A stretch of DNA of 64,000 bases from Cellvibrio sp. PSBB006 (GCF_002162135.1 NZ_CP021382.1:3594001-3658000); one strand, 5' to 3'. Positions 56,023 through 63,587 are shown, numbered from the stretch's first letter. Made by a program: numbers and translations. The notes: a model not told the origin generated them from the letters alone.

Positions 56023-56140
56023 GTCTCATATATGTGATCCTTCGTCTCATAGGTCGTGATCCTAGGGGTAGCGTGTCTTATTTGATAAGCCATTAAAATT
56101 TAATTCCTTACAAAAAAACCGTGTCTCACAATTAGTGATT
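56023..56140 (+). repeat. Three imperfect repeats GTCTCAnnnnnnGTGATCC at the island edge
   Basis: Copies at 56023-56040 (GTCTCATATATGTGATCC), 56044-56062 (GTCTCATAGGTCGTGATCC) and 56123-56140 (GTCTCACAATTAGTGATT). They could be protein-binding sites, an attachment region or the multi-repeat end of a lost IS21-type element. Confidence 0.5.
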
Positions 56141-56210
56141 CGCGGGTTTTATTGACTGATTTAATAAATTATTTATGTGATAAATTACTAAAAGTTCATT
56201 AGAAAAATGG

Positions 56211-57209
56211 ATGTTAATTATGAATGAATCTAAATTTTGGTCGGAGCCTACGTTAGATGACTTATTAAAAAAAGTTTTTGAGTTTTTCTTAAATAAATCT
56301 AACGACTGCTTTTCAATCAACCCAAGTAAAGGTGACGCCAGAGAAATTTTTGGGACTCTTTTAGAGTTAAAAAACCCTAGGTCGCGGTTAAGCAGGACAG
56401 AGATTAAAGGAACACCATTCAGCTGCTTAGGTGAATTGAGCTGGTACCTATCAGGATCGGATAAGCTCAATCACATGCAATATTACTTGCCCGAATATAG
56501 AAAAGCATCTGATGATAACGAAACTGTTCATGGAGCTTATGGACCCAGACTTAAGAGAATGCACAAAAAGTATGACCAACTTGAAGAAATTGTTTCGTTT
56601 TTAAGGAGAAAAACTGATTCGAGGAGAGCTGTTATACAAATTTATGACGCTTCTGATTTATTTTACAATGGCAACGATGTGCCTTGTACTACAAATATTC
56701 AATTCGCGGTGAGAAACAGTAAGTTATATATGCTTACTTCTATGAGGTCTAACGATGTATATCTTGGCTTACCGCATGATATTTTTTGTTTTACGATGAT
56801 CCAGGAAATTATAGCATCTCGTTTGAATATTGAATTGGGTACCTATCAACATTCAGTAGGAAGCCTTCATCTATATGGTAAGCATGAGCAAAAAGCAAAA
56901 AAATTTATTGATGAAGGATGGCAAAGTACAACTTCAACTATGAATAAAATGCCTAGCGTTGATGTCACAAGAGATGTAAAAAAATTTCTCGACATAGAGA
57001 AAGGGATTCGAGAGCAAGGATTTGAGTACTTAAGAGAAGCAAAATTTGGCAAGTATTGGAACGATTTAGTGATATTGCTAAGGGCCTTTAGCTGTTCTAA
57101 ATATGAAACGGACGTTGAGCATCTTAAAAAATTAAAAAAAGAATTAAATGAGCGATCATACGGAATCTATATAGAAAAATTAATTCAACAAATAGCGAGA
57201 AGAGACTGA
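56211..57209 (+). CDS. Thymidylate-synthase homologue, probable dCMP-type (hydroxy)methylase
   Basis: A 332-residue thymidylate synthase-fold protein. Aligned by eye to Escherichia coli ThyA: the catalytic Glu in LGELSWYL, Tyr in GAYGPRL, DSRRAVIQI, the nucleophile Cys in DVPCTTNIQF, the phosphate-binding RSNDVYLGLP, and His/Tyr in LHLYGKH are all present. At the ThyA Asn177 position (LPFNIASY) this protein has Asp (LPHDIFCF). Asp at this site is the mark of dCMP hydroxymethylases and shifts TS towards dCMP. The WDEW segment is missing and ~100 extra C-terminal residues are of unknown role. It should therefore make a 5-substituted pyrimidine nucleotide. An ATG at 56220 is an equally possible start. 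Confidence 0.82.
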   Translation: MLIMNESKFWSEPTLDDLLKKVFEFFLNKSNDCFSINPSKGDAREIFGTLLELKNPRSRLSRTEIKGTPFSCLGELSWYLSGSDKLNHMQYYLPEYRKASDDNETVHGAYGPRLKRMHKKYDQLEEIVSFLRRKTDSRRAVIQIYDASDLFYNGNDVPCTTNIQFAVRNSKLYMLTSMRSNDVYLGLPHDIFCFTMIQEIIASRLNIELGTYQHSVGSLHLYGKHEQKAKKFIDEGWQSTTSTMNKMPSVDVTRDVKKFLDIEKGIREQGFEYLREAKFGKYWNDLVILLRAFSCSKYETDVEHLKKLKKELNERSYGIYIEKLIQQIARRD

Positions 57210-57212
57210 GCT

Positions 57213-58016
57213 TTGAAAAGTGAAAAAATCAGAATAATTAAAGAAATGCTAGCCGTGATATCTACTGATCAAATGATTAAATCTGAAGTTATTATCGAAG
57301 GGGCACCGATTATTTCATTTGGTCACATTGGGAAATCAAAAATTGCTACCATGGGGCTTAATCCTAGTGATCAAGAGTTCTATGACTCTAAAGGCGTTGA
57401 GCTGGACGGGATAGCTAGAAGATTTCACACCTTAAAGTCACTAGATATCAAGAATTGGAAAAATGCTAGTGAGAGCGATTTTGAGAAAATTTTAATTTTA
57501 TGCGAAGAGTATTTTTACAGAAATCCATATGACAGATGGTTTAAATCTTTAAATTATATTATATCTGGTACTGGCTTTTCATTTTATGATGCTTTTAATA
57601 GCGCCTGTCATCTAGACCTAGTCCCATTCGCAACGAAAAAAAAATGGGGAAGTCTTACGGAATTACAAAAAAAACACCTTCTGCAAGTTGGTTCAAAGTT
57701 TTTAGCGGACATCATAAATAATGGATCAATTGAGCTTATCATTCTCAATGGAAGGTCTGTAATAAAAAATATGGAAGTAATGATTGGATGTAGTTTTAGT
57801 AAAAAAGAATACAAGGCGTGGGCTCTTCCTAGACTTGAAGGAGCTGTGAGAGGAGAAGCATATACCGGAAAAATCACAAAGTTAGGAAACAACCCTCTAA
57901 ACCGATGTGTGAAGGTGTTAGGATACAATCATAATATACAAAGTAGTTTTGGTGTGACAAATGCAGTTAAAGGCTCAATTAAAAATTGGATTACAAGAGA
58001 AGCTGAAAAGCTATGA
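57213..58016 (+). CDS. Uracil-DNA-glycosylase-superfamily-like protein
   Basis: A 267-residue protein of AT-rich codon use. Segments recall the UDG fold: IATMGLNPSDQEF (motif I, like the GMNPG/GINPG of SMUG and MUG), SACHLDLVPFATKKKWGSL, LIILNGRSVI (a strand-loop before the DNA-intercalation region) and a C-terminal GYNHNIQSSFGV in the place of the HPS motif. It may be a glycosylase for a modified base, or a UDG relative recruited for base modification. The start is a TTG four bases after the preceding stop (an ATG 11 codons on is possible), and its stop overlaps the next ATG. Confidence 0.6.
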   Translation: MKSEKIRIIKEMLAVISTDQMIKSEVIIEGAPIISFGHIGKSKIATMGLNPSDQEFYDSKGVELDGIARRFHTLKSLDIKNWKNASESDFEKILILCEEYFYRNPYDRWFKSLNYIISGTGFSFYDAFNSACHLDLVPFATKKKWGSLTELQKKHLLQVGSKFLADIINNGSIELIILNGRSVIKNMEVMIGCSFSKKEYKAWALPRLEGAVRGEAYTGKITKLGNNPLNRCVKVLGYNHNIQSSFGVTNAVKGSIKNWITREAEKL

Positions 58017-58948
58017 GAACCGCGGATTTAGACTTATATAATTTACTTTCAAGTCAGCTTGAAAATCATGTTGCAACGGTATCGCATATTCCAATTTTGG
58101 AGGAAAAAGCTTATAAGGATGCATTTATTAGACAGTTAATTGATAGTATTAGAAGAGTAAAATACGTAACAATAACTGCTGAAAAAAATTACTCTTTAAA
58201 TGTTGCTGATCCTTATGTAAGTAATTTCAATCCTTTAAAAGCAGCTTTATATCACTTTAAAAATAATAATTTAGATGAAGCTGTATGGTTAATATTTATA
58301 TCTACACATTTTGGAAAGTCCAAAAAAAGTGGATGGCTGTTAACGCAAGATTTTTACAAAGGGCCTAACCAAAATTCTATCTTAACTTGGGAAAGGGTAA
58401 AGCTAGGGTCTTTAGAGACAACGACATGGATTGACAACTTAAAATCCCATCTTGCGAATAAAGCTCCAAAAAGAGTTTTTGGTAATCATAGAAAGTATGA
58501 ATCCTTAAGGCCTGACTCGAAAAGGCCTTTAAATAAAGTAATCGCCTCCTATATTTCTTTGATAGAGTCGCATCAAACACATGAGAATCTATTTTCATTG
58601 GCTTTGATTGATGCAGAAGGGTCAAAATATAACTTGTTTGATAATCTATATAAAAAGTTTAGAGCCGTGTTGTCGTTTGGGAGGACGGGAAGTTTTGACT
58701 TTCTCACGATGTTGGGGAAGTTAAAAATACTAAATGCAGAGCCGCCGAAAACTTACATAAATCAATCTACTGGGCCTCGTGATGGATGCGGACTACTATT
58801 TGGAAATAAGAGCTCGGCGGAGTATGAAAATGAAATGTTTAAGTTAAGTGAATCGCTATCTATAAACCCATTTGGCATGCAGGTTTTGGAGGATGCAATT
58901 TGTAATTGGCAGAAGAGTCCCGATGCATATACTCAATTTAGAGGATAA
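58013..58948 (+). CDS. Alpha-glutamyl/putrescinyl thymine pyrophosphorylase clade 3-like protein
   Basis: A 311-residue protein matching, from memory of the family, the clade 3 aGPT-Pplase pattern: FNPLKAALYHFKNNNLDEAVWL, ISTHFGKSKKSGW, VFGNHRKYESL, LSFGRTGSFDFLTMLGKL, STGPRDGCGLLFG and the C-terminal GMQVLEDAICNWQKSP. The wider family groups with phage enzymes that hypermodify thymine (5-hydroxymethyl-dU kinases and amino acid:DNA transferases) and was proposed to derive from helical DNA-glycosylase domains. It overlaps the UDG-like gene by ATGA, so the three genes form one operon. Its last 11 bases overlap the convergent ImmA-type gene. Biochemical activity of clade 3 is unknown to me. Confidence 0.78.
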   Translation: MRTADLDLYNLLSSQLENHVATVSHIPILEEKAYKDAFIRQLIDSIRRVKYVTITAEKNYSLNVADPYVSNFNPLKAALYHFKNNNLDEAVWLIFISTHFGKSKKSGWLLTQDFYKGPNQNSILTWERVKLGSLETTTWIDNLKSHLANKAPKRVFGNHRKYESLRPDSKRPLNKVIASYISLIESHQTHENLFSLALIDAEGSKYNLFDNLYKKFRAVLSFGRTGSFDFLTMLGKLKILNAEPPKTYINQSTGPRDGCGLLFGNKSSAEYENEMFKLSESLSINPFGMQVLEDAICNWQKSPDAYTQFRG

Positions 58949-60044
58949 CTAAGTCTTTCCAAGAATAGCTTACTTTTAACTTTCTAAGAGCAGATTTAGG
59001 TATTATTGATTTATGTTGCAATTGCCCAACCACAATACCATTAGAGACACCTATTTTTCGTGCCAGCTTTAATATTCCTCTGAGATCAGTAGAGTTAAGT
59101 TTCTGTAGCTCTCTCTCATATTCAGTCGGTATCAAAATATTTTCAGAGAATTTGTTTGCTTCGTCTTCTATGTCAGAAAGAGTTGCTTCAGATGTTTCTA
59201 AGATTAACGAATAGTTAGGATGTAAAACTAAATGACCAATTTCATGAAAAAAAGTAAACCAAAAATGATCATCGGTTAAATACTTGAAACTCATAATAAT
59301 TAACGGTTTATTTCTACCCAGCCAATATGCCGCACCACTAGCTGGGCAATGTCGAGGAGATCTGACAATGGCGAGTAAAACACCGCAGTCAGCTAATAAA
59401 GCTCTTAGCTTTGGAATAAAACTAACAGGATTGGGGTCCTTAGTTAAGCTACGCAAATTAGGGATTGTTTCGATTAACTTATCTTTGTCCCACGGTAAGC
59501 AATGGTGACTGGATACTTGAATTTCACCTTGTCTTAGCCAAGAGGCTATAGATTCCTGCTTATGGCTAAACTTATCTGAAATTCTAAAAGCCGTTTCACC
59601 GATCATATTGGCGTACTTAGACCTCCAATGATCTACTGATACCACACCAAAATAATCTAAACAGGTAATTAATTTTCTTGCTTTATTGTCGGGCTTTTGA
59701 ATCCAACCTAAATTAACCATATCGGCCGTCGGTAAATTTGATAGCCATTCACTTTCATCAGACTTTAACAAGCTAACTTTTTTTAAATTTTCCCTATATT
59801 GTTCCTCTCGGCTTAACCAAAACTTGGTTGACACGCCTGTTACTTGACTAAGTGTATTTGCTAAATCTGAATCAATGATGATTGAACCTTGAGAAAGGTT
59901 TTTAAGGAGAGAAATACTACACTCCATTTCATTTGCTAATTGACGTAATGTTTTGCCTTGTTCCTCCATGAAATCTAATAAAGTTGCCCCTGGAGGTGAA
60001 ACCCAATCTGCATTAAAACTGCTCAAGTTGCTCATAATTTCCAC
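58938..60044 (-). CDS. XRE-ImmA/IrrE antitoxin-type protein
   Basis: A 368-residue protein. The N-terminus has an XRE/HigA-type helix-turn-helix (TLLDFMEEQGKTLRQLANEM, LANTLSQVTGVSTKFWLSREEQYR). The C-terminal half is an ImmA/IrrE metallopeptidase with FFHEIGHLVLHP (HExxH) and a downstream Glu in DIEDEANKFSENILIP. Such fusions act as antitoxins or as proteases that cleave repressors on DNA damage. Its start overlaps the end of the HigB-like gene, giving the toxin-first HigBA order. Confidence 0.85.
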   Translation of the reverse strand: MEIMSNLSSFNADWVSPPGATLLDFMEEQGKTLRQLANEMECSISLLKNLSQGSIIIDSDLANTLSQVTGVSTKFWLSREEQYRENLKKVSLLKSDESEWLSNLPTADMVNLGWIQKPDNKARKLITCLDYFGVVSVDHWRSKYANMIGETAFRISDKFSHKQESIASWLRQGEIQVSSHHCLPWDKDKLIETIPNLRSLTKDPNPVSFIPKLRALLADCGVLLAIVRSPRHCPASGAAYWLGRNKPLIIMSFKYLTDDHFWFTFFHEIGHLVLHPNYSLILETSEATLSDIEDEANKFSENILIPTEYERELQKLNSTDLRGILKLARKIGVSNGIVVGQLQHKSIIPKSALRKLKVSYSWKDLVIL

Positions 60045-60357
60045 CTACTTGTATGACTTTGACTCGATAAACGTGGTTCCAATCTATATCGTCTAGTGAG
60101 TTTCTAACCGGATCATTATGGTTCGCCGATATGACTAAATAAACATCGTTACCCAAGTCAAATTGATATCCAATTTCGCCTCTGACCATAACTTTTGCTG
60201 GATGCCCGATTGGTATCTCAAAGATCCTATCGCATGCATCAATGTCTGAGAGTCGGTTTCGAAGTTTTAAGGCTACATTTTTGCCTAACAGCTCTTCGGC
60301 CTTCTCTTGACGTTCGCATAAAAGTCTAATTTCATTAGTGTCAAAAGAGATTACCAA
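60013..60357 (-). CDS. HigB/RelE-like toxin
   Basis: A 114-residue protein: ISFDTNEIRLLCERQEKAEELLG, LRNRLSDIDACDRIFEIPIGHPAKV, QFDLGNDVYLVISAN and a C-terminal DWNHVYRVKVIQVGGNYE. This is the RelE/HigB fold pattern (annotated in relatives as a plasmid maintenance killer). It overlaps the XRE-ImmA gene by 32 bases. Ribosome-dependent mRNA cleavage is expected for the family, not shown here. Confidence 0.78.
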   Translation of the reverse strand: MVISFDTNEIRLLCERQEKAEELLGKNVALKLRNRLSDIDACDRIFEIPIGHPAKVMVRGEIGYQFDLGNDVYLVISANHNDPVRNSLDDIDWNHVYRVKVIQVGGNYEQLEQF

Positions 60358-60510
60358 TGCTTTGTATTCCTCTTCTGCACTGGATAAAGATTAGGACTTA
60401 GCATGATCCCGTAGTTCCAAATTAGCTAAGTTTGAATGAACCGCAGTAGTTATTATTCTTTCGTTACGATTAGTATATCAAGATATGTAATCCCCAGGTA
60501 GCGCTGTAAA

Positions 60511-60708
60511 TCACGGTTCGTCAGAGTCTGTAACAATTCCTCCCAATATTAGCCCCTTATATCTTGGTAAATCCCATAACCCTAGTTCTACCTCACGTGG
60601 AAGACCACGCCAAGAGATACGAACTCTTGTCAAGTGCGCGAGGGTGTTTTTCCTCGCGCCATATCTCCTTTCTGCTTCGGTAAAAAAATTACATAAAGCC
60701 GTTATCAA
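60511..60708 (-). CDS. Hypothetical 65-residue protein
   Basis: TTG-started frame (MITALCNFFTEAERRYGARK; ISWRGLPREVELGLWDLP). Composition looks protein-like but no family is recognised and the ribosome site is weak. It may be a remnant of a gene lost when the island inserted. Confidence 0.3.
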   Translation of the reverse strand: MITALCNFFTEAERRYGARKNTLAHLTRVRISWRGLPREVELGLWDLPRYKGLILGGIVTDSDEP

Positions 60709-60813
60709 TAACTGGTTGCTATCCTCGTTGCGCTATCCATTTCGATGAGTTGTTAAAACCACCTGGATTCGTGTCCATGCGCACAAGTCTCGCATAAACA
60801 TGCTATTTTAATT

Positions 60814-60827
60814 TGAAACCGATTACA
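60814..60827. promoter_or_regulatory. LacI-family operator-like site 1 upstream of the epimerase gene
   Basis: TGAAACCGATTACA matches the sites at 46939 and 63467, with half-sites around a central CG. Confidence 0.55.
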
Positions 60828-60879
60828 TTTTAAGTAATAATTCCTCCATCGACATGGCGGTTTTATTGGTTTTGTATTT

Positions 60880-60893
60880 ATAAACCGGTTACG
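60880..60893. promoter_or_regulatory. LacI-family operator-like site 2 upstream of the epimerase gene
   Basis: ATAAACCGGTTACG, centred on CCGG, 53 bases after site 1 edge and just before the structured leader. Confidence 0.5.
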
Positions 60894-60897
60894 CCAA

Positions 60898-60933
60898 GTG
60901 GAGTGCGCTCCACATCGCCTCGGGCGATTTTTT
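60898..60933 (+). terminator. Back-to-back hairpins with T-run in the epimerase leader
   Basis: GTGGAG-TGCG-CTCCAC (60898-60913) is followed at once by ATCGCC-TCG-GGCGAT (60914-60928) and TTTTT. No gene lies upstream on this strand, so it is either a leader structure or the end of a lost gene. Confidence 0.5.
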
Positions 60934-60994
60934 CTGTTCGATGATGTAAGTCCCCGTTGTAAATGCATTAAGCCTGCTGTTGTTTACTACCCTG

Positions 60995-61017
60995 CCCCGG
61001 CTTGCCGGGGTTTTTTT
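60995..61017 (+). terminator. Strong terminator upstream of the epimerase gene
   Basis: CCCCGGC-TT-GCCGGGG followed by seven T. It stands between the operator sites and the epimerase start at 61115. Confidence 0.8.
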
Positions 61018-61114
61018 ATGTGCGTCGCTTTTAGTAAGCGGCCTTTCGCTTATGCGACAATTATCCCCGGCTATTGGTGGCCTGACTCTTTAATCAATGA
61101 GGGAAGCAGTAACT

Positions 61115-62278
61115 ATGTCCCAGGACATGACTCAACAATTGATAGCGGCGGCGCGCCGTATGGAAACGTGGATCAGGGACCAGGCTTTGCCACTGTGGCA
61201 AAAGGTCGGTTTTGACCCTGAATTCGGTGCTAACTACGAACGCCTGTTGCCCGATGGGCAGCCAGATCTGGAAGCGAAAACCCGCGTGCGGGTGCAGGCG
61301 CGGCAGGCATTTTTTTACGCGGCGGCCTTTCATCGCGGCTGGTGTCCGGAAGGTCAAAAGCTGGCGACCGGTCTGTTGAATTTCGTCCACCAGCACGCGG
61401 CGCACCCCACCGCCGGTGGCGGTTATACCCATCTGCTCGACAAACACTTCACGGTTATCGATAGCAAACAGGATCTCTACGATCACGCCTTCTTTCTGCT
61501 GGCCAATGCCTGGTGCTATCGCGCCTTTGGTGATGAGGCGGCACTGCGTGAAGCCGAGAAACTGGTGGCTCATTTCGATACCGCATTCGTTGCGGACTAC
61601 GGCGGTTGGATTGAAGGTGACTACGCTTACGCCTGTCGCCGGCAAAACCCGCACATGCATTTATTCGAAGCCTTTCTAGCGCTTTATGATGCGACCGGCG
61701 AGGCAAAATGGTTGGCCCGTGTGGGCGAATTATTTGCGTTATTTCAAAGCCGTTTCTTTGATCCGCAACAACAGGTTCTGCTTGAATTTTTCAACGATGA
61801 CTGGACCCGTTGCGCCGATGAGCGCGGCGATATCGTCGAGCCCGGCCATATGATGGAGTGGGTGTGGTTACTGGATTGGTACAGCCGTCGTTCCGGCCGC
61901 CCGGTTAAACGCTATACCGATGCGCTATACAACAAAGCGCTGGAGATCGGAGTGGCAAAATCCGGTTTATTGTTTGATTCCGTCATGCCCGATGGCCGCG
62001 TACTCGATCACAACAAGCGCTGCTGGGGACTCACGGAATTTATCAAAGCAAACCTGGTGCAGATTCGCGCTGGCGATCCGAACGCAACCGAGCGCGCGGT
62101 GAAAGGCGTGGAAGATTTATTTACCTATTACTTGTGCGCATCAACGCCCGGTTCCTATGTGGATCAACGCGGGGCTGACGATGAAGTGGTGGTGGATGTT
62201 GCGCCGGCCAGCACGCTCTATCACCTGATTGTATTGGCGATGGAACTGCTGGATCACTGCGAGACTTATAAGTCCTAA
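61115..62278 (+). CDS. AGE-family sugar epimerase/isomerase
   Basis: From MSQDMTQQLIAAARR (GGAAG upstream) the protein has 387 residues of an alpha/alpha barrel. Marks are KTRVRVQARQAFFYAAAF, LYDHAFFLLANAW, the catalytic-His segments RRQNPHMHLFEAFLALY and DIVEPGHMMEWVWLLDWY, and NKRCWGLTEFIKANLVQ. The family includes N-acylglucosamine 2-epimerase, cellobiose/mannobiose 2-epimerase and D-mannose isomerase; the arrangement RRQNPHMHLFEA fits mannose isomerase or 2-epimerase best. It is cytoplasmic. The neighbouring LacI regulator and sodium symporter point to uptake and conversion of a sugar, probably mannose. Confidence 0.87.
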   Translation: MSQDMTQQLIAAARRMETWIRDQALPLWQKVGFDPEFGANYERLLPDGQPDLEAKTRVRVQARQAFFYAAAFHRGWCPEGQKLATGLLNFVHQHAAHPTAGGGYTHLLDKHFTVIDSKQDLYDHAFFLLANAWCYRAFGDEAALREAEKLVAHFDTAFVADYGGWIEGDYAYACRRQNPHMHLFEAFLALYDATGEAKWLARVGELFALFQSRFFDPQQQVLLEFFNDDWTRCADERGDIVEPGHMMEWVWLLDWYSRRSGRPVKRYTDALYNKALEIGVAKSGLLFDSVMPDGRVLDHNKRCWGLTEFIKANLVQIRAGDPNATERAVKGVEDLFTYYLCASTPGSYVDQRGADDEVVVDVAPASTLYHLIVLAMELLDHCETYKS

Positions 62279-62301
62279 GTCTCCATAGCCTGAGCCACGA
62301 C

Positions 62302-63303
62302 TCAGGCGTGTGTTGGCGCCGGGCCAGTGCTTTTGCGGATGATAAATTCGGTGGGTAACACGCACACGGTTTGACTGAGGGTTTCGCCCTCAATCAACCG
62401 CAACAGCATATCCATCGCCATCTTGCCCATTTCTTCTGCCGGCTGCGAAATCGTGGTCAGGCTCGGATCGCAATACTTGGCGTAAGCAATATCGTCAAAC
62501 CCGGTGACGGACATGTCTTCGGGGATGCGAATGCCTTGGGATTTCAGGGTTTGCATCGCGCCGATGGCCATCTCGTCATTCATGGAAAAGATCGCCGTCG
62601 GGCGCTCTTTCATATTGCAGAACTGGAAGGCGCTGTTCAGGCCCGACCACATGGTGAAGTCGCCTTCGGCGATTAAATCTTTATCAAAGGTAATGCCCGC
62701 AGACGCCAGGCTTTCTTTATAGCCCTCAAGTCGATCAATGGTGTGCGGGTTATCTTTCAGGCCGGAAATTACGCCGATGCGGCGGTGGCCCAACGAAATC
62801 AGGTAATCCACCATGGTGCGCGCCGCCGCGCGGTTATCGATGCGAATGGACGGGCCAGTGGTAAATTCGCAACCACAGGCATTCACGCAGGCAATGCCCG
62901 GTGGAATATTGCTGTGGCTTTTTTCCGAACTGGGGCGCAGCTGGATGATCCCGTCTGCGAGGCGGGTTTCCACGCGGCGAATGTAATCCTGTTCGCGTTC
63001 CGATGTGCCCCGCGTATCACCCAGTAGCACCGCATAACCTTTCTGTTGTGCACGATCTTCCAAGGCGCGAATAAACAGGGAATAGAAGGGGTTGGCAATG
63101 TCCGGAACCAGCACCACCACCGCATAGGAACGCGTGGAGCGAAAGTTGCGCGCGAGCATGTTGGGCCGGTAACCCACCTGGGCGATAGCCGTCTTGACCT
63201 TGGCCAGGCTTTCATTGGATACCTTTTCCGGTGCGCTCAGGGCGCGGGACACGGTAGCAACCGATACTCCGGCTATGCGGGCAACATCTCGAATATTCGA
63301 CAT
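62302..63303 (-). CDS. LacI-family transcriptional regulator
   Basis: A 333-residue repressor. The N-terminal helix-turn-helix and hinge are IRDVARIAGVSVATVSRALS and KVKTAIAQVGYRPN; the sugar-binding core has VVLVPDIANPFYSLFIRAL, IRRVETRLADGIIQL, IDNRAAARTMVDYL and PTAIFSMNDEMAIGAMQ, then SVTGFDDIAYAKYCDPSLTTISQP. It converges on the epimerase gene and is divergent from the symporter. Sites of form TGnAACCGnTTACA in the region are its probable operators; the inducer is unknown. Confidence 0.92.
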   Translation of the reverse strand: MSNIRDVARIAGVSVATVSRALSAPEKVSNESLAKVKTAIAQVGYRPNMLARNFRSTRSYAVVVLVPDIANPFYSLFIRALEDRAQQKGYAVLLGDTRGTSEREQDYIRRVETRLADGIIQLRPSSEKSHSNIPPGIACVNACGCEFTTGPSIRIDNRAAARTMVDYLISLGHRRIGVISGLKDNPHTIDRLEGYKESLASAGITFDKDLIAEGDFTMWSGLNSAFQFCNMKERPTAIFSMNDEMAIGAMQTLKSQGIRIPEDMSVTGFDDIAYAKYCDPSLTTISQPAEEMGKMAMDMLLRLIEGETLSQTVCVLPTEFIIRKSTGPAPTHA

Positions 63304-63466
63304 AGGACGACTCTGGTTAGGCGCTGGTTCAACAAGGGATTGGTATGAAACGGCAACAGACTTTGTGTAACAAACGTTACGACGATTTCGGCTTATTTAT
63401 CGCTTTAAACGTGCCGTGACATCGAAAATCTACTACACGTTTGCAACTCTGACTAGCAAAAAAAGT

Positions 63467-63480
63467 TGTAACCGATTACA
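63467..63480. promoter_or_regulatory. LacI-family operator-like site near lacI
   Basis: TGTAACCGATTACA is the cleanest copy: TGTAA and TTACA arms around CCGA. It lies 164 bases upstream of the lacI start. Confidence 0.6.
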
Positions 63481-63587
63481 TTATGCATCTGTGAATTGGC
63501 ATTTAAATAAACCTTTGGGCGTGATAACCCATTGAAATGCCCCTGAATACCTGGGTTCGGTTTTCTTTGTTTTGCCCGTGGCAGCGC

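Larger units (their letters stand above)
55986..60450. other. AT-rich accessory island
   Basis: Base composition and codon use shift sharply to A/T between the GGDEF-EAL gene and about 60450. The contents are a three-gene base-modification-like cassette and a toxin-antitoxin-like pair. No integrase or transposase is seen inside. Tandem imperfect repeats mark the left edge; the right edge is not clear. Horizontal origin is inferred. Confidence 0.65.
60358..61114. other. Intergenic region between island and epimerase locus
   Basis: About 757 bases with no secure gene. Left part is AT-rich island flank. A weak minus-strand frame lies at 60511-60708. From 60814 it holds two LacI-type operator-like sites, then hairpins at 60898-60933 and a strong terminator at 60995-61017 upstream of the epimerase gene. 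Confidence 0.6.

Noticed and set aside
56211..57209. Simple housekeeping thyA
   Set aside because: The Asp in place of the ThyA Asn177, the missing WDEW segment, extra C-terminus, AT-rich codon use and non-housekeeping neighbours argue against it.
55986..60450. Prophage or complete transposon explanation of the AT-rich island
   Set aside because: No integrase, transposase, structural phage gene or matching terminal inverted repeats were found; only edge repeats were seen.
60753..61215. Two short ORFs (minus 60753-60968, plus 60898-61215)
   Set aside because: They cover operator-like sites and terminator hairpins and one overlaps the real epimerase start in another frame.
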